Translations under genes and position numbers: made by a program
Assembly: GCF_015694525.1 (NCBI RefSeq)
Contig: NZ_JADQDM010000003.1
Span: forward strand, 434,001-498,000
Length of the DNA stretch: 64,000 nucleotides
Direction of reading: 5' to 3'
Source: Hymenobacter ruricola
GTDB taxonomy: Bacteria > Bacteroidota > Bacteroidia > Cytophagales > Hymenobacteraceae
The notes under the pieces: model-generated
Told to the model about the DNA's origin: nothing
Database searches by the model: none
What the model saw: the letters and a program-made list of their open reading frames with translations, nothing else
Shown: positions 47,547-57,100 of the stretch, piece by piece
How the letters are laid out: each line of letters starts with the position of its first letter
Position numbering within the stretch: the stretch's first letter is position 1

Positions 47547-48359
47547 ATGCGTTACCATTTGTTGCTGGCGGCCCCTGCGTTGCTGCTCGGCGCGGCGCGG
47601 CCCTTGGGCCGGCCCGCCACCATCCGTCACCCCCAAGCGGCGCCGGCGCCGGCGGCCCTGGCCGCGCCCGGCACCATTCTCCCCAACGCCACGCGCAACG
47701 CCCTGCTGGCCCGCGCCAACCTCGGCAAGCTCTGGCAGCACCAGCCCCAGAGCGGCACCGAAGACGTGCTCAACGGCTGCTTCGGCTACGACGGGCGGCG
47801 GCTCGAATTCGTCTTCACCACCGTGCAGGCCGATGCCAAAAGCCCCGGCCGCTACCTCGTGGCCGGCAAGTTCCGCTGCTACGGCGACGTGACGCCCTTC
47901 CGCGGCAGCATTGAGCTGCAGCAGGTGCAGCGCCTGCCCACCGAGCAGGCCACCTACGCCGACAACGGCGAAACCCGCGTGCCCACTTACTGCGCCACCG
48001 GCAGCTTTGCCCTGCAGGCCACCGGCCGGCACGGCCTGGGCGGGCAGTTCGATGGCCGCGTGGCCCTGGATTTCACCCTCACGCCCAGCCAGCGGGCCCA
48101 ACTGGCCACCTACACCCGCAACCCCGCCACCCGCAACGGCGGCCTGCTCTTCGACGGGCAGTGGCGCGAAGACGCCACCGCCGAAACCACCGTGCCGGCC
48201 TTATGGAAACACGGCATCGCCGTGACGCGGCAGGTGCTTTCGCGCTTCGAAGTGGGCGAGCGCGACGTGGCCATCAACCCCCAATACGCCCGCGTGGGCT
48301 GGAATAACTTCTGGAAAAACGACGAATGGTGGGTGGAAAAACAAGTAGCTCGACGCTAA
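47547..48359 (+). CDS. Secreted protein, tandem paralogue 5 of 5
   Basis: 270 residues. Signal peptide RYHLLLAAPALLLGAARP without a lipobox cysteine, so it differs from the other four in anchoring. Shared blocks remain: CFGYDGRRLEFVFTTVQADAKSPGRYLVAGKFRCYGDVTPFRG, GGLLFDGQW, NPQYARVGWNNFWKNDEWW (quoted in parts), but the SPKPxLxL tail is replaced by VEKQVARR. It lies 87 bp after paralogue 4 and is more GC-rich. Confidence 0.7.
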   Translation: MRYHLLLAAPALLLGAARPLGRPATIRHPQAAPAPAALAAPGTILPNATRNALLARANLGKLWQHQPQSGTEDVLNGCFGYDGRRLEFVFTTVQADAKSPGRYLVAGKFRCYGDVTPFRGSIELQQVQRLPTEQATYADNGETRVPTYCATGSFALQATGRHGLGGQFDGRVALDFTLTPSQRAQLATYTRNPATRNGGLLFDGQWREDATAETTVPALWKHGIAVTRQVLSRFEVGERDVAINPQYARVGWNNFWKNDEWWVEKQVARR

Positions 48360-48395
48360 AGTGGTGGGCAGAAAATTATTAGCTAAGTGAATTAG

Positions 48396-48403
48396 TATCT
48401 TCG
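48396..48403 (+). promoter_or_regulatory. Probable -7 element of the S24 regulator (TATCTTCG)
   Basis: A one-mismatch TAnnTTTG box, 71 bp before the ATG at 48474. Confidence 0.45.
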
Positions 48404-48473
48404 CGCTTGCGTTGCTAACTTCACCAGCCGAATTCGCGTTGAAATCAACGCCATTCCCGGCCGCCGCCCTCCG

Positions 48474-49295
48474 ATGATTAACACTAACCTCAAATTTTGC
48501 CGGCGCGAGCTCGCCCTCACGCAGGCCCAGATGGCCGACAAACTCGGCATCAAACGCTCCCTGGTGGGCGCCTACGAAGAAGGCCGCGCCGAGCCCCGCC
48601 TCGCCACCCTCGTCAACATGGCCCGCCTGTTCGGCATCACGCTCGACCAACTGGTAACCACCGACTTCAGTAAGAAGAAGAACGCCAAGATTATTGGCTC
48701 CGTGCCCGCTGCGGATGCCAGCGGCGCCGAAGACGACACCGACCCGCCCACCTCGCCGGCCGGCGGCAAGCTCCGCATCCTGGCCCTGACCGTGGACAAG
48801 GACCAGAACGAAAACATTGAGTGGGTGCCCCAGAAAGCCGCCGCCGGCTACCTGAACGGCTACGCCGACCCGGAATACCTGGAGGTGCTGCCCAAGTTTC
48901 GCCTGCCCATGCTCTCGAACACGGGCACGTACCGGGCCTTCGAAATTGCGGGCGACTCGATGCTGCCCATTGCCAGCGGCACGGTCATCGTGGGCCGCTA
49001 CGTAGAAGACTGGAGCACCATCAAGGACGGCACGCCGTGCATCGTGGTAAGCAAGCGCGAGGGCATTGTGTTCAAGCGCCTGTTCAACAAGTTGCGTTCG
49101 GGCGCCATGTTCGTGCTGCACTCCGACAACCCCAACTTCTCGCCCTACGACCTGAACGTGGACGACGTGCTCGAAATCTGGGAAGCCAAGAGCTACATCA
49201 GTAGCACGTTCCCCATCGCCGAACTATCGTTGGAGCGCGTGGCCAGCCTCGTGCTCGACCTGCAGCAGCAAGTGGCCCTGCTGAAAAAGGCGTAG
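48474..49295 (+). CDS. XRE-family regulator with S24 (LexA-like) peptidase domain
   Basis: 273 residues. N-terminal HTH (~5-58: LALTQAQMADKLGIKRSLVGAYEEGRAEPR), a linker, then an S24 domain with an Ala-Gly bond in KAAAGYLNGY (Ala124-Gly125, the autocleavage position in LexA/CI-like proteins), GDSMLP (Ser162) and IVFKRL (Lys201). The Ser-Lys dyad and cleavage bond are all present, so self-cleavage on stress is possible. The C-terminus ends in a coiled-coil-like helix (VASLVLDLQQQVALLKK). A standalone regulator with its own -7 box; target genes unknown. Confidence 0.9.
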   Translation: MINTNLKFCRRELALTQAQMADKLGIKRSLVGAYEEGRAEPRLATLVNMARLFGITLDQLVTTDFSKKKNAKIIGSVPAADASGAEDDTDPPTSPAGGKLRILALTVDKDQNENIEWVPQKAAAGYLNGYADPEYLEVLPKFRLPMLSNTGTYRAFEIAGDSMLPIASGTVIVGRYVEDWSTIKDGTPCIVVSKREGIVFKRLFNKLRSGAMFVLHSDNPNFSPYDLNVDDVLEIWEAKSYISSTFPIAELSLERVASLVLDLQQQVALLKKA

Positions 49296-49426
49296 TCTGG
49301 AGACAGGACGTTCTTTTAGTACCAAGCCCTTCCGTAGCCGCGGAAGGGCTTTGCGGCTTACGGGAGCTAACTTCTGAGGCCGCCGGCCCGTATGCGGTGC
49401 ACGCCTAACCTCATGCGCCACCACCC

Positions 49427-50149
49427 ATGCTCAAGTACATTTCCGCCGCCGACCGCCACCACGCCGCCCCCGCCGCCTGGCTCAGCAGCTATTTCCTGTT
49501 TTCGTTCGCCGATTATTTCGACCGCGACAACATGCATTTCGGCCCGCTTCGGGTGTTCAACGACGACAGCGTGGCGCCGCAGTCGGGTTTCCCGCAGCAC
49601 CCGCACTCCGAAATGGAAATTGTGACGCTGGTGCTCGAAGGCGAAATCCAGCACCAAGACACGATGGGCAACAAAACCACCATCAAGGCCGGCGAAGTGC
49701 AGCGCATGACCGCCGGCACCGGCCTGGCCCACTCCGAGTTCAACCGCCAGGACAAACCCCTGCACTTGTACCAGCTGTGGTTCATTCCGGGCCAGAAAGG
49801 CTTGGCGCCCAGCTACGAGCAGAAGGACATCGGTTTTACCAGCGGCAACAAAAATGAGCTGGTGCCCCTCGTGACCGGCCAGAAAGTGCTGGAAGACGTG
49901 GTGTACATGAACTCCAACAGCACCGTGTACTGGGCCAACTTAGACTGCGGCAAAGAAATCGAATTCAAGACTTTCCCCATTCGCCTCACCTTCATTTACG
50001 TGAAAGAAGGCGTGATTTTCGTGAACGGCACCGAACTGGGCCCCAACGACCAGGCCCGCATGACGGGCGACGACGTGGTGCAAATCCGGGCCAGCAAAGA
50101 CGCGCAGTTCATCCTCATCGACCTGCCTTCTTCCGAATCCAACTACTAG
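49427..50149 (+). CDS. Pirin family protein
   Basis: 240 residues with the bicupin pattern: FGPLRVFNDD, FPQHPHSEMEIVTLVLEGEIQHQDTMGN (metal-binding His residues) and TAGTGLAHSEFN. Pirins are iron-binding cytosolic proteins with quercetinase or regulatory activities; the substrate is not predictable. A strong terminator follows. Confidence 0.92.
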   Translation: MLKYISAADRHHAAPAAWLSSYFLFSFADYFDRDNMHFGPLRVFNDDSVAPQSGFPQHPHSEMEIVTLVLEGEIQHQDTMGNKTTIKAGEVQRMTAGTGLAHSEFNRQDKPLHLYQLWFIPGQKGLAPSYEQKDIGFTSGNKNELVPLVTGQKVLEDVVYMNSNSTVYWANLDCGKEIEFKTFPIRLTFIYVKEGVIFVNGTELGPNDQARMTGDDVVQIRASKDAQFILIDLPSSESNY

Positions 50150-50171
50150 TTTATCAGAACTTTCAATCCAC

Positions 50172-50201
50172 AAAAAAGCCGGCCCCCGAGCCGGCTTTTT
50201 T
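50172..50201. terminator. Bidirectional terminator after pirin
   Basis: AAAAAAGCCGGC and GCCGGCTTTTTT pair around a CCCCGA-like loop; it separates convergent genes. Confidence 0.9.
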
Positions 50202-50224
50202 GTGGGCTGAAAACCGTAGGACGC

Positions 50225-51130
50225 CTAGAAATTATAGGTCACGCCGGCCGAGAAGCCCGTCGACTTGCCCAGGTTGCGGCCCGCCACGTAGGTGCTGGCG
50301 CCCAGCGTCAGGCCGAAGCCGTTGGCAATGGGGCGGTAGCCGCTCACGCCGAGGCGCAGGAAGTTGACGCGCGTGGAGGGAAAAAAGCCGTTGAAGCCGG
50401 CTTCCGAAATGTCGGTTCCCCCGTGCGATTCCTGAAAAGAAGCCGAGCCTTCGAGATAGGTTTTGGGGCCGGCGTAGCCGATTTTGGCCTCGCCAATCAG
50501 GGCGTGGGGCACCAGCTCGGTGCGCAGACTGTAGCCCACCTGGGCCGTGGCAAACACGCCCGAAGCGGTTTTGAGGTGGGCCAGGCCCGTGGCGGTGTAC
50601 TTGGTGGCGCGGTTGCCGATGGCGATGATGTAGCCGTAGCCCGTGTTCGACTGGTAGTTGCTCAGGGGCGTGCTGAAGCTCACGGTGCCTAGCAGGTCGA
50701 GGATGCTGCTGCCCAGCTCGCGGCTGTAGGCCTTGAACTTGAACAGGGCCGTAATATCCTGGAATCCCTGGCGGACATTGGTATAGCCCTGCGTCGAATA
50801 CAGCGCGTCGAGGTCGTTAATCACGGTGCCCGGCGCCTTGCCTTTGGACTGGATGTAGGGCACGCTCAGCACAAAGTCCACCTTGTCGGTGAGGCCGTAG
50901 GTGCCGTACAGGTTGACGGAATTGACCCGCACTTCCTGGAAAATGGGCACTCCCTGAATCTTTTCCGGGGCGAGGTAAGCGCTTGTATAGCTTTCGGTGG
51001 TGCCCGATACCACTACCGAGCCATGGTGCCTGCCCGCCATGAAACCACTCACCAAGCCCTGGGCCCGTGCTGCCGGCGCCTCAAAGGCCAGTCCCAAAAT
51101 ACCGAGCAGTAGAGTAGCATGTTTTTGCAT
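50225..51130 (-). CDS. Outer-membrane beta-barrel protein (transporter/MetA-pathway-like)
   Basis: 301 residues. Signal peptide HATLLLGILGLAFEAPAARA, then alternating beta-strands throughout (NLYGTYGLTDKVDFVLSVPYI, LGTVSFSTPLSNY, FATAQVGYSLRTELV) and a terminal strand ending in YNF with a C-terminal aromatic, as in outer-membrane barrels. It resembles the PF13557-type putative phenol-degradation or transporter barrels. No cargo can be predicted. Confidence 0.75.
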   Translation of the reverse strand: MQKHATLLLGILGLAFEAPAARAQGLVSGFMAGRHHGSVVVSGTTESYTSAYLAPEKIQGVPIFQEVRVNSVNLYGTYGLTDKVDFVLSVPYIQSKGKAPGTVINDLDALYSTQGYTNVRQGFQDITALFKFKAYSRELGSSILDLLGTVSFSTPLSNYQSNTGYGYIIAIGNRATKYTATGLAHLKTASGVFATAQVGYSLRTELVPHALIGEAKIGYAGPKTYLEGSASFQESHGGTDISEAGFNGFFPSTRVNFLRLGVSGYRPIANGFGLTLGASTYVAGRNLGKSTGFSAGVTYNF

Positions 51131-51330
51131 AATAAAAAGATTGAGTAAAAACTAAAGGAGAGGTAGCAGGTACTGGTTGAACCGCTACAAAGGGCGAATG
51201 GCGCAATCTACGCGCGAATTCATGGCCTTGGATTTACCTTAGCGCAATCCGTGGGCACTTTAAATTCGTTTGTACTCAACTCATTGCGTCTAAATCCGGC
51301 ATTTGCTCGATAAACACAACTATTCCCCCG

Positions 51331-52320
51331 ATGAAAAAATATTTATCCCTTAGAGGCAGTGCCCTGCTGGGCCTGCTGCTGCTGGGCGGCTGCGCCAAAA
51401 ACAAAGACGTGGAACCGTCCATCACCAACATTGCCGTCACCAACCCTGACTTCCAGACCTTGGAAGACGCCGCCATTCGCGGCGACGTGGCCGTGCTGCT
51501 GGGCAACCCCAACCCCGGCGACCCCTCGGGCAACTTCACGGTGTTTGCCCCCACCAATGCGGCCTTTGCCCGCCTGGGCCTGCGCCAGGCCGCCGACCTA
51601 ACGGTTCTGCAGCAGCCTTTTTTGCGCAACACGCTGTTCTATCACGTGTTCAGTGGCACGCTGCCGGGCACGGCGCTGGTGCCGGGGGCGGCGTCGCCCT
51701 CGGCTTTGTCGGCGGCACCGGGCTTCACGCGGCGCATCATTCAGCGGCCCGACGGCACCAAATACGTGAATGGCTCCAAAATCCTGGGCACCGACGTGCC
51801 CGCCTCTAATGGCCTCATTCACCCCATTGATAAGGTGCTGCTGGCTACTGGTGGCAATGTGGTAGAGTCGGCGGTGGCGCTGAGCAAAGGGGAGGTGTTT
51901 GTGAAGCCGGAGCTGACGTTTCTGGTGGCGGCAGTGGTGCGCTGCAACCTGCAAGGGCTGCTTTCGGCCCCGGGGCCCTACACGGTGTTTGCCCCGACGG
52001 ACCAGGCCTTTATCGATGCCGGCATTCCGAACATTGACGCCATCAACAAAATGGACGTGACCGCGCTCAGCGGCATCCTGGCCAACCACGTGCTCAGCAA
52101 CACCGCCGCGGCGCAGCTCGGCAACAAGTTCACGCCCGAGCTGCCGGCCGGCAGCACCGTCACGGCTTTCGGCGGCCGCCCGCTGGTGCTGGGCGCGTTC
52201 ACCGACGGCGTGCTGACCGTGAAGGGCGCCACCAATACCGCACCGGCCAACATGGTGATTCCGGACGTGCAATGCACCAACGGGGTGGTGCACGTCATCG
52301 ACCGGGTGCTGTTGCCATAG
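51331..52320 (+). CDS. Fasciclin (FAS1) domain lipoprotein
   Basis: 329 residues with lipobox LLGLLLLGGCA. Two FAS1 domains: NFTVFAPTNAAFARLG to VLLATGGNV, and PYTVFAPTDQAFIDAG to VHVIDRVLLP. Each has the FAPT(N/D)xAF motif and a final VIDxVLLP. FAS1 proteins mediate adhesion at the surface. Promoter likely in the preceding A/T-rich 200 bp, where TTTG at 51268 and TAAATCCG at 51292 have suitable spacing. Confidence 0.9.
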   Translation: MKKYLSLRGSALLGLLLLGGCAKNKDVEPSITNIAVTNPDFQTLEDAAIRGDVAVLLGNPNPGDPSGNFTVFAPTNAAFARLGLRQAADLTVLQQPFLRNTLFYHVFSGTLPGTALVPGAASPSALSAAPGFTRRIIQRPDGTKYVNGSKILGTDVPASNGLIHPIDKVLLATGGNVVESAVALSKGEVFVKPELTFLVAAVVRCNLQGLLSAPGPYTVFAPTDQAFIDAGIPNIDAINKMDVTALSGILANHVLSNTAAAQLGNKFTPELPAGSTVTAFGGRPLVLGAFTDGVLTVKGATNTAPANMVIPDVQCTNGVVHVIDRVLLP

Positions 52321-52363
52321 GCGCGAGGCTGGGCGGGCGCCAGGAAGTATTTTGTCATTCACT

Positions 52364-53953
52364 ATGTTAACAAAAATTTTCTGTCTCGGCGGAATGTGGG
52401 TGCTGCTGGCGGGGCTGCTGCCGGGCGTGGCACAAGGCCAGGAAGTGCCCGCGCCGGCCAGCACCGCAACCCCGCTGCCCCAGCCGGCCGGCCCGGTACT
52501 GGCCGGTGTGTGGAAGGGGCCGCTATCTATTCCCGGCGGCAGCTTGCCCATCCAGCTCAACATCCTGCAGCCGGAGCCCAACGCCAAGCCCACGGCCACC
52601 CTGGACCTGCCGGCCAAGCGCCTCAACCGCCTCCCGATGACGCTCACCGCGCGGGGCGATACCCTGGTGTTTTACGCGGCGGTGGCCGATTGCCGGTTCG
52701 TGTGCGTGCCGGCCGCCGCCGGGCAGGAGCTACGCGGCACTTGGACGCAGCCCGGCCTGCGCGTGCCCCTTACCCTGAGCCGCAGCCGTGCCACCGAAAC
52801 AGCGGCTACTGCCGCGCCCAAAGCCGCGGCGGCACCCGCGGCCTCTTACCACACCGAGCCGGTGAAGCTGCTGAGCCAGCCCGGCGACGTGCCGCTGGCC
52901 GGCACCCTCAGCATTCCGGACGGGCCGGGGCCGTTTCCGGCGGCCGTGCTGCTCTCGGACATGGGCAGCCAGGACCGCGACGCGCGCCAGGGCAACTACC
53001 GGCTGTTTGCGGGCATGGCCGCCGCGCTGGCGCGCCAGGGCATTGCCGTGCTGCGGCTCGACGACCGCGGCGTGGGCGAGTCGGGCGGCAACGGCGCCCA
53101 GGCCACCACCGCCGACCTGGTGCGCGATGCCCAAACCGCCCTGACCTACCTGCGCCTGCGCCCCAGCCTCGACGCCTCCCGCACCGGCCTCATCGGGCAC
53201 GGCGAGGGCGCCAACGTGGCCCTGCTGGCCGCCGCGCAGCCCGTACCGCCGGCGTTTGTGGTGGCCCTGGCGGCCTCGGGGCTGGTCGGGCTCGACTTGC
53301 TGGCCAACCAGCCCGAGCCTGTTGGCAACCCCGCCGACACGGCCCGGGCGGGCCTGGCCCGCCGCCAGGCCTGGGCCGATGCCCTGAGCAAAGCCGCCCA
53401 GCTGCGCGCCAGTGGCTCCAACGCAGCCCAGGTGGAAACCTACCTCAGCCAGCAGCGGCTCAAACTGAAGAATGAAGAACGCCGGCAGGCCGAGGCCACG
53501 CTCAAATTTCGGCGCACCATGTTTGAAATTGTGCGGCAAACGGCCAACGACGACCAGGCGCAGGCCATTGTGGTGAACATGCTGCGCCAGCGCTACCCGG
53601 ACCAGGACGCGGCCCTGGCCCGCGCCCGCGCCGCCCAACTCACCACGCCCTGGTACCGCCACTACCTACGCTTCGACCCCCAACCCACGCTGGCCGACGT
53701 GCAGTGCCCCGTGCTGCTGCTGCAAGGCACCGACGACGCCGAAGTGAATGCCACCACCAACCTGGCCGCCCTCGAAAAAGGCCTGCGCGGCAACAGGCGT
53801 GTAACCACCCGCCGCCTCCCGGGGGTGAACCACTGGTTTCAGATGCCCCGGGCCGAGCAACTGGCCGCCGAAGCCGCCGCCCTCGACCCCGTGATTTCGC
53901 CCCTGCTGCTGGATGCCGTGCGCGACTGGGTGCTACAGCAAACGGGGCAGTAG
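52364..53953 (+). CDS. Secreted alpha/beta hydrolase with Ser-to-Gly change at the nucleophile
   Basis: 529 residues from ATG 52364. Signal peptide, a beta-rich N-terminal part (~30-140), then an alpha/beta hydrolase: VLLSDMGSQDRD (oxyanion side), VLRLDDRGVGESGG, the nucleophile elbow GLIGHGEGANVALLAA, the acid in LLLQGTDDAEVN and His in GVNHWFQ. The family elbow is GHSxG; here codon 280 is GGC (Gly), a single base from AGC (Ser). It is otherwise intact and long, so it may be an inactivated or re-purposed enzyme. Confidence 0.8.
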   Translation: MLTKIFCLGGMWVLLAGLLPGVAQGQEVPAPASTATPLPQPAGPVLAGVWKGPLSIPGGSLPIQLNILQPEPNAKPTATLDLPAKRLNRLPMTLTARGDTLVFYAAVADCRFVCVPAAAGQELRGTWTQPGLRVPLTLSRSRATETAATAAPKAAAAPAASYHTEPVKLLSQPGDVPLAGTLSIPDGPGPFPAAVLLSDMGSQDRDARQGNYRLFAGMAAALARQGIAVLRLDDRGVGESGGNGAQATTADLVRDAQTALTYLRLRPSLDASRTGLIGHGEGANVALLAAAQPVPPAFVVALAASGLVGLDLLANQPEPVGNPADTARAGLARRQAWADALSKAAQLRASGSNAAQVETYLSQQRLKLKNEERRQAEATLKFRRTMFEIVRQTANDDQAQAIVVNMLRQRYPDQDAALARARAAQLTTPWYRHYLRFDPQPTLADVQCPVLLLQGTDDAEVNATTNLAALEKGLRGNRRVTTRRLPGVNHWFQMPRAEQLAAEAAALDPVISPLLLDAVRDWVLQQTGQ

Positions 53954-54000
53954 GGGTAAACATGAAAGCAGCAGAAGGAGGAAGAAACCGAAAAACAAGA

Positions 54001-54091
54001 ACGTCATGCTGAGCTGGTCGAAGCATCTCGCGTGCAAGAGTAAATGAATTACTGCTGCACGCGAGATGCTTCGACCAGCTCAGCATGACGT
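54001..54091. repeat. Palindromic element, perfect 36-bp stem
   Basis: 54001-54036 and 54056-54091 are exact reverse complements around a 19-nt loop. The core (GTCATGCTGAGCTGGTCGAA) differs from the 11298/56002 family but has the same design. It lies between two converging genes. Confidence 0.9.
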
Positions 54092-54124
54092 TTTAGTAAG
54101 CGTATGGATGCCAAGTACGAACGC

Positions 54125-55975
54125 CTACATGGTGTATTTCCGGCCCTTGTTCTGCGCTTTCAGATACGCCATCAGCGGCTGGAAATAGTCGACCATGGCG
54201 CGGGCTGAAAGGTCTTCGCCGGTTTTTTCCTTCAGCACCGTGCGCCAGTCGCGGCTGGAGCCGGGGCGCATGATGTCGCGCAGGAACCGGCCCACTTCCT
54301 CGCTGCCGTAGTAGTTGGTGGCGTGCGGGTCTTGGTGCAGAATGTTCTTGGCGATGTGGTCGTGCAGCTGGAACAGGATGACGTAGCTCAGCGCGTAGTC
54401 GTAGTACTGCGCGGGGTCGTCGTTGATGTGGGTTTTGGTGGCGGGGTCGAGGTAATTTTCGCCGCGGGTGGTGGGCGGCACCATGCCCTGGTACTGCTTG
54501 CACAGCGCCCACCACCGGGCGTTGAGCTGGTCGGCGGGCAGCTTGTCGGCATAAAAGCTGTTTTCCCACTCGCTCATCACGCCCGAGGCGAAGGGGATGA
54601 AGGTGACGTAGCTCAGGGCCTCTTGCAAAAGCTGCTGGGTCTGGTCGGTTTTGGTGCTGGCCGGAATCAGGCCCAGGCCCACCAGAAACGGCTTTTGCTT
54701 GGCCGCCAGGCCCATCATCGAGCCGATGGCCTCGTGGTAGGCGCGGTTGGCGCCCTGGCGGAGCAGCGGCGGCACATCGGGGTTGGAGTAGGTTTGGTAG
54801 TAGAAAATGTGGCCCAGCTCGTGGTGGGCGGTTTCGTACCATTCCGTGTTGGCTTCCACGCTCATCAGGCTGCGCAGGTCCTGGTTCAGGTCCATGTGCC
54901 AGGCCGAGGCGTGGTTGTTTTTCTTGTAATCCGCGTTTTTGGGCAGCGGGTAGAGGCTGCTGGTTTCGTAGAACGACGCCGGCAGTGCCGGAAACCCCAG
55001 GCTCTGGTAAAACCGCTCGCTCTGCTTTACCTGCCACTCTGGCCCCTTTTTGGCCAGCACGGCGTCCAGGTTCAGGCCTTTCACGTCCACCATCGCGCCC
55101 CAGTCCTGGCCCCAGCGGTTGGGCAGCCAGTGGGCGGGCAGGTAGTCGGGCACCTGCTGCACGTGGTATTTCTTGGCCAGCTCGTAGCGGGCGTAGGTGT
55201 GCAGCTCGCGGTAGAGGGGGCGCAACTCATCGTTGATTTTGCGCACCAGGGCCATCATTTCGTCGCGCGTCAGGCCGTAGTCGCTGGCCTGGTACGTGAA
55301 ATAATCGGGGTAGCCCAGGGCCTGCACGGTCTGGTTGCGCAGGTCGCGCAGGTTCAGCAAACCCGTTTTCAGCGTGGGGCCAATGGCTTTGCTGGCTTCC
55401 CACACCTGCTGGCGCTTCTGCGGGTTGGTTTCCTTGCGCAGCAGCTCGTCGAGGTCGTTGGTGGTCACGGACTTGCCGGCGTATCGGTAGTCGAAGCCGT
55501 AGAGCTTTTCGGTCTGGGCGGCTTCGGCCTGGATGCGGCGCTTCACCACGTCGGCCACCGTCTGGGGGTTGTTGGCGGCGTTGTAGAGGGCCGTCTCCAA
55601 CTGCTTGGTTTGCAGCCCGGTCAGGTCAGCTTTGTGGCTCAGCAGCTCGCGCAGCTGCCGGATGTTGTCGGCGCTGCCGGTGAAGGCGGCCATGCGCTGG
55701 TTGGCGCGGGTGGTGGCGCCGGCGTTACTAGTGTCGCCGGCCACGATGTGCGTGTTCGAGCGCCATTCAGCTTCGCTGGACGCCGTGTAGAGGCGCACGT
55801 ACTCGGCGTTGTAGCCATCGAGAAACTGCTGGGCCCGCGCGCGGTAGTAGTCGGGCGCGGTTAGTTTGGCGGACGGCGGGGGATGGACCGGGGAGGTAGC
55901 CACGGGCGTTTTCGCGGTGGGCGCGCAGGCGGCCAGCCAGGCGGCGGCCATGAGGGGAAGCAGGTACTTTTTCAT
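54125..55975 (-). CDS. M2 family metallopeptidase (ACE homologue), lipoprotein
   Basis: 616 residues with lipobox AAAWLAACAPT. M2 peptidases are dipeptidyl carboxypeptidases related to angiotensin-converting enzyme. The zinc motif THHELGH-like stretch (TAHHELGHIFYYQ; HExxH at 385-389) and the downstream glutamate in AYHEAIGSMMGL (Glu415) are in place. Length and helical content fit. Probably outer-membrane anchored, acting on periplasmic or surface peptides. It is flanked by palindromic elements on both sides. Confidence 0.93.
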   Translation of the reverse strand: MKKYLLPLMAAAWLAACAPTAKTPVATSPVHPPPSAKLTAPDYYRARAQQFLDGYNAEYVRLYTASSEAEWRSNTHIVAGDTSNAGATTRANQRMAAFTGSADNIRQLRELLSHKADLTGLQTKQLETALYNAANNPQTVADVVKRRIQAEAAQTEKLYGFDYRYAGKSVTTNDLDELLRKETNPQKRQQVWEASKAIGPTLKTGLLNLRDLRNQTVQALGYPDYFTYQASDYGLTRDEMMALVRKINDELRPLYRELHTYARYELAKKYHVQQVPDYLPAHWLPNRWGQDWGAMVDVKGLNLDAVLAKKGPEWQVKQSERFYQSLGFPALPASFYETSSLYPLPKNADYKKNNHASAWHMDLNQDLRSLMSVEANTEWYETAHHELGHIFYYQTYSNPDVPPLLRQGANRAYHEAIGSMMGLAAKQKPFLVGLGLIPASTKTDQTQQLLQEALSYVTFIPFASGVMSEWENSFYADKLPADQLNARWWALCKQYQGMVPPTTRGENYLDPATKTHINDDPAQYYDYALSYVILFQLHDHIAKNILHQDPHATNYYGSEEVGRFLRDIMRPGSSRDWRTVLKEKTGEDLSARAMVDYFQPLMAYLKAQNKGRKYTM

Positions 55976-56001
55976 GGGGCAAAGAAATGTGTTTTGCTCC
56001 C

Positions 56002-56097
56002 GTCTGTCATCCTGAGCGCAGCGAAGGACCTTCTCACGTCCGAACGATTGGTTGTTCTGGCGTAATGAGGTCCTTCGCTGCGCTCAGGATGACAGAC
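56002..56097. repeat. Palindromic element, second copy of the 11298 family
   Basis: Arms 56002-56038 and 56061-56097 share a 30-bp exact stem with the same core as 11298-11417 (TGTCATCCTGAGCGCAG), then diverge at the loop side. It sits between the M2 and MtfA genes. Confidence 0.9.
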
Positions 56098-56111
56098 AAC
56101 TTGTGCCTGCC

Positions 56112-57053
<942 letters not shown>

Positions 57054-57100
57054 GGGCCGCTTAAACGGCTGCCGCAACAGGAGGTTAGCGTCGCACGGGC

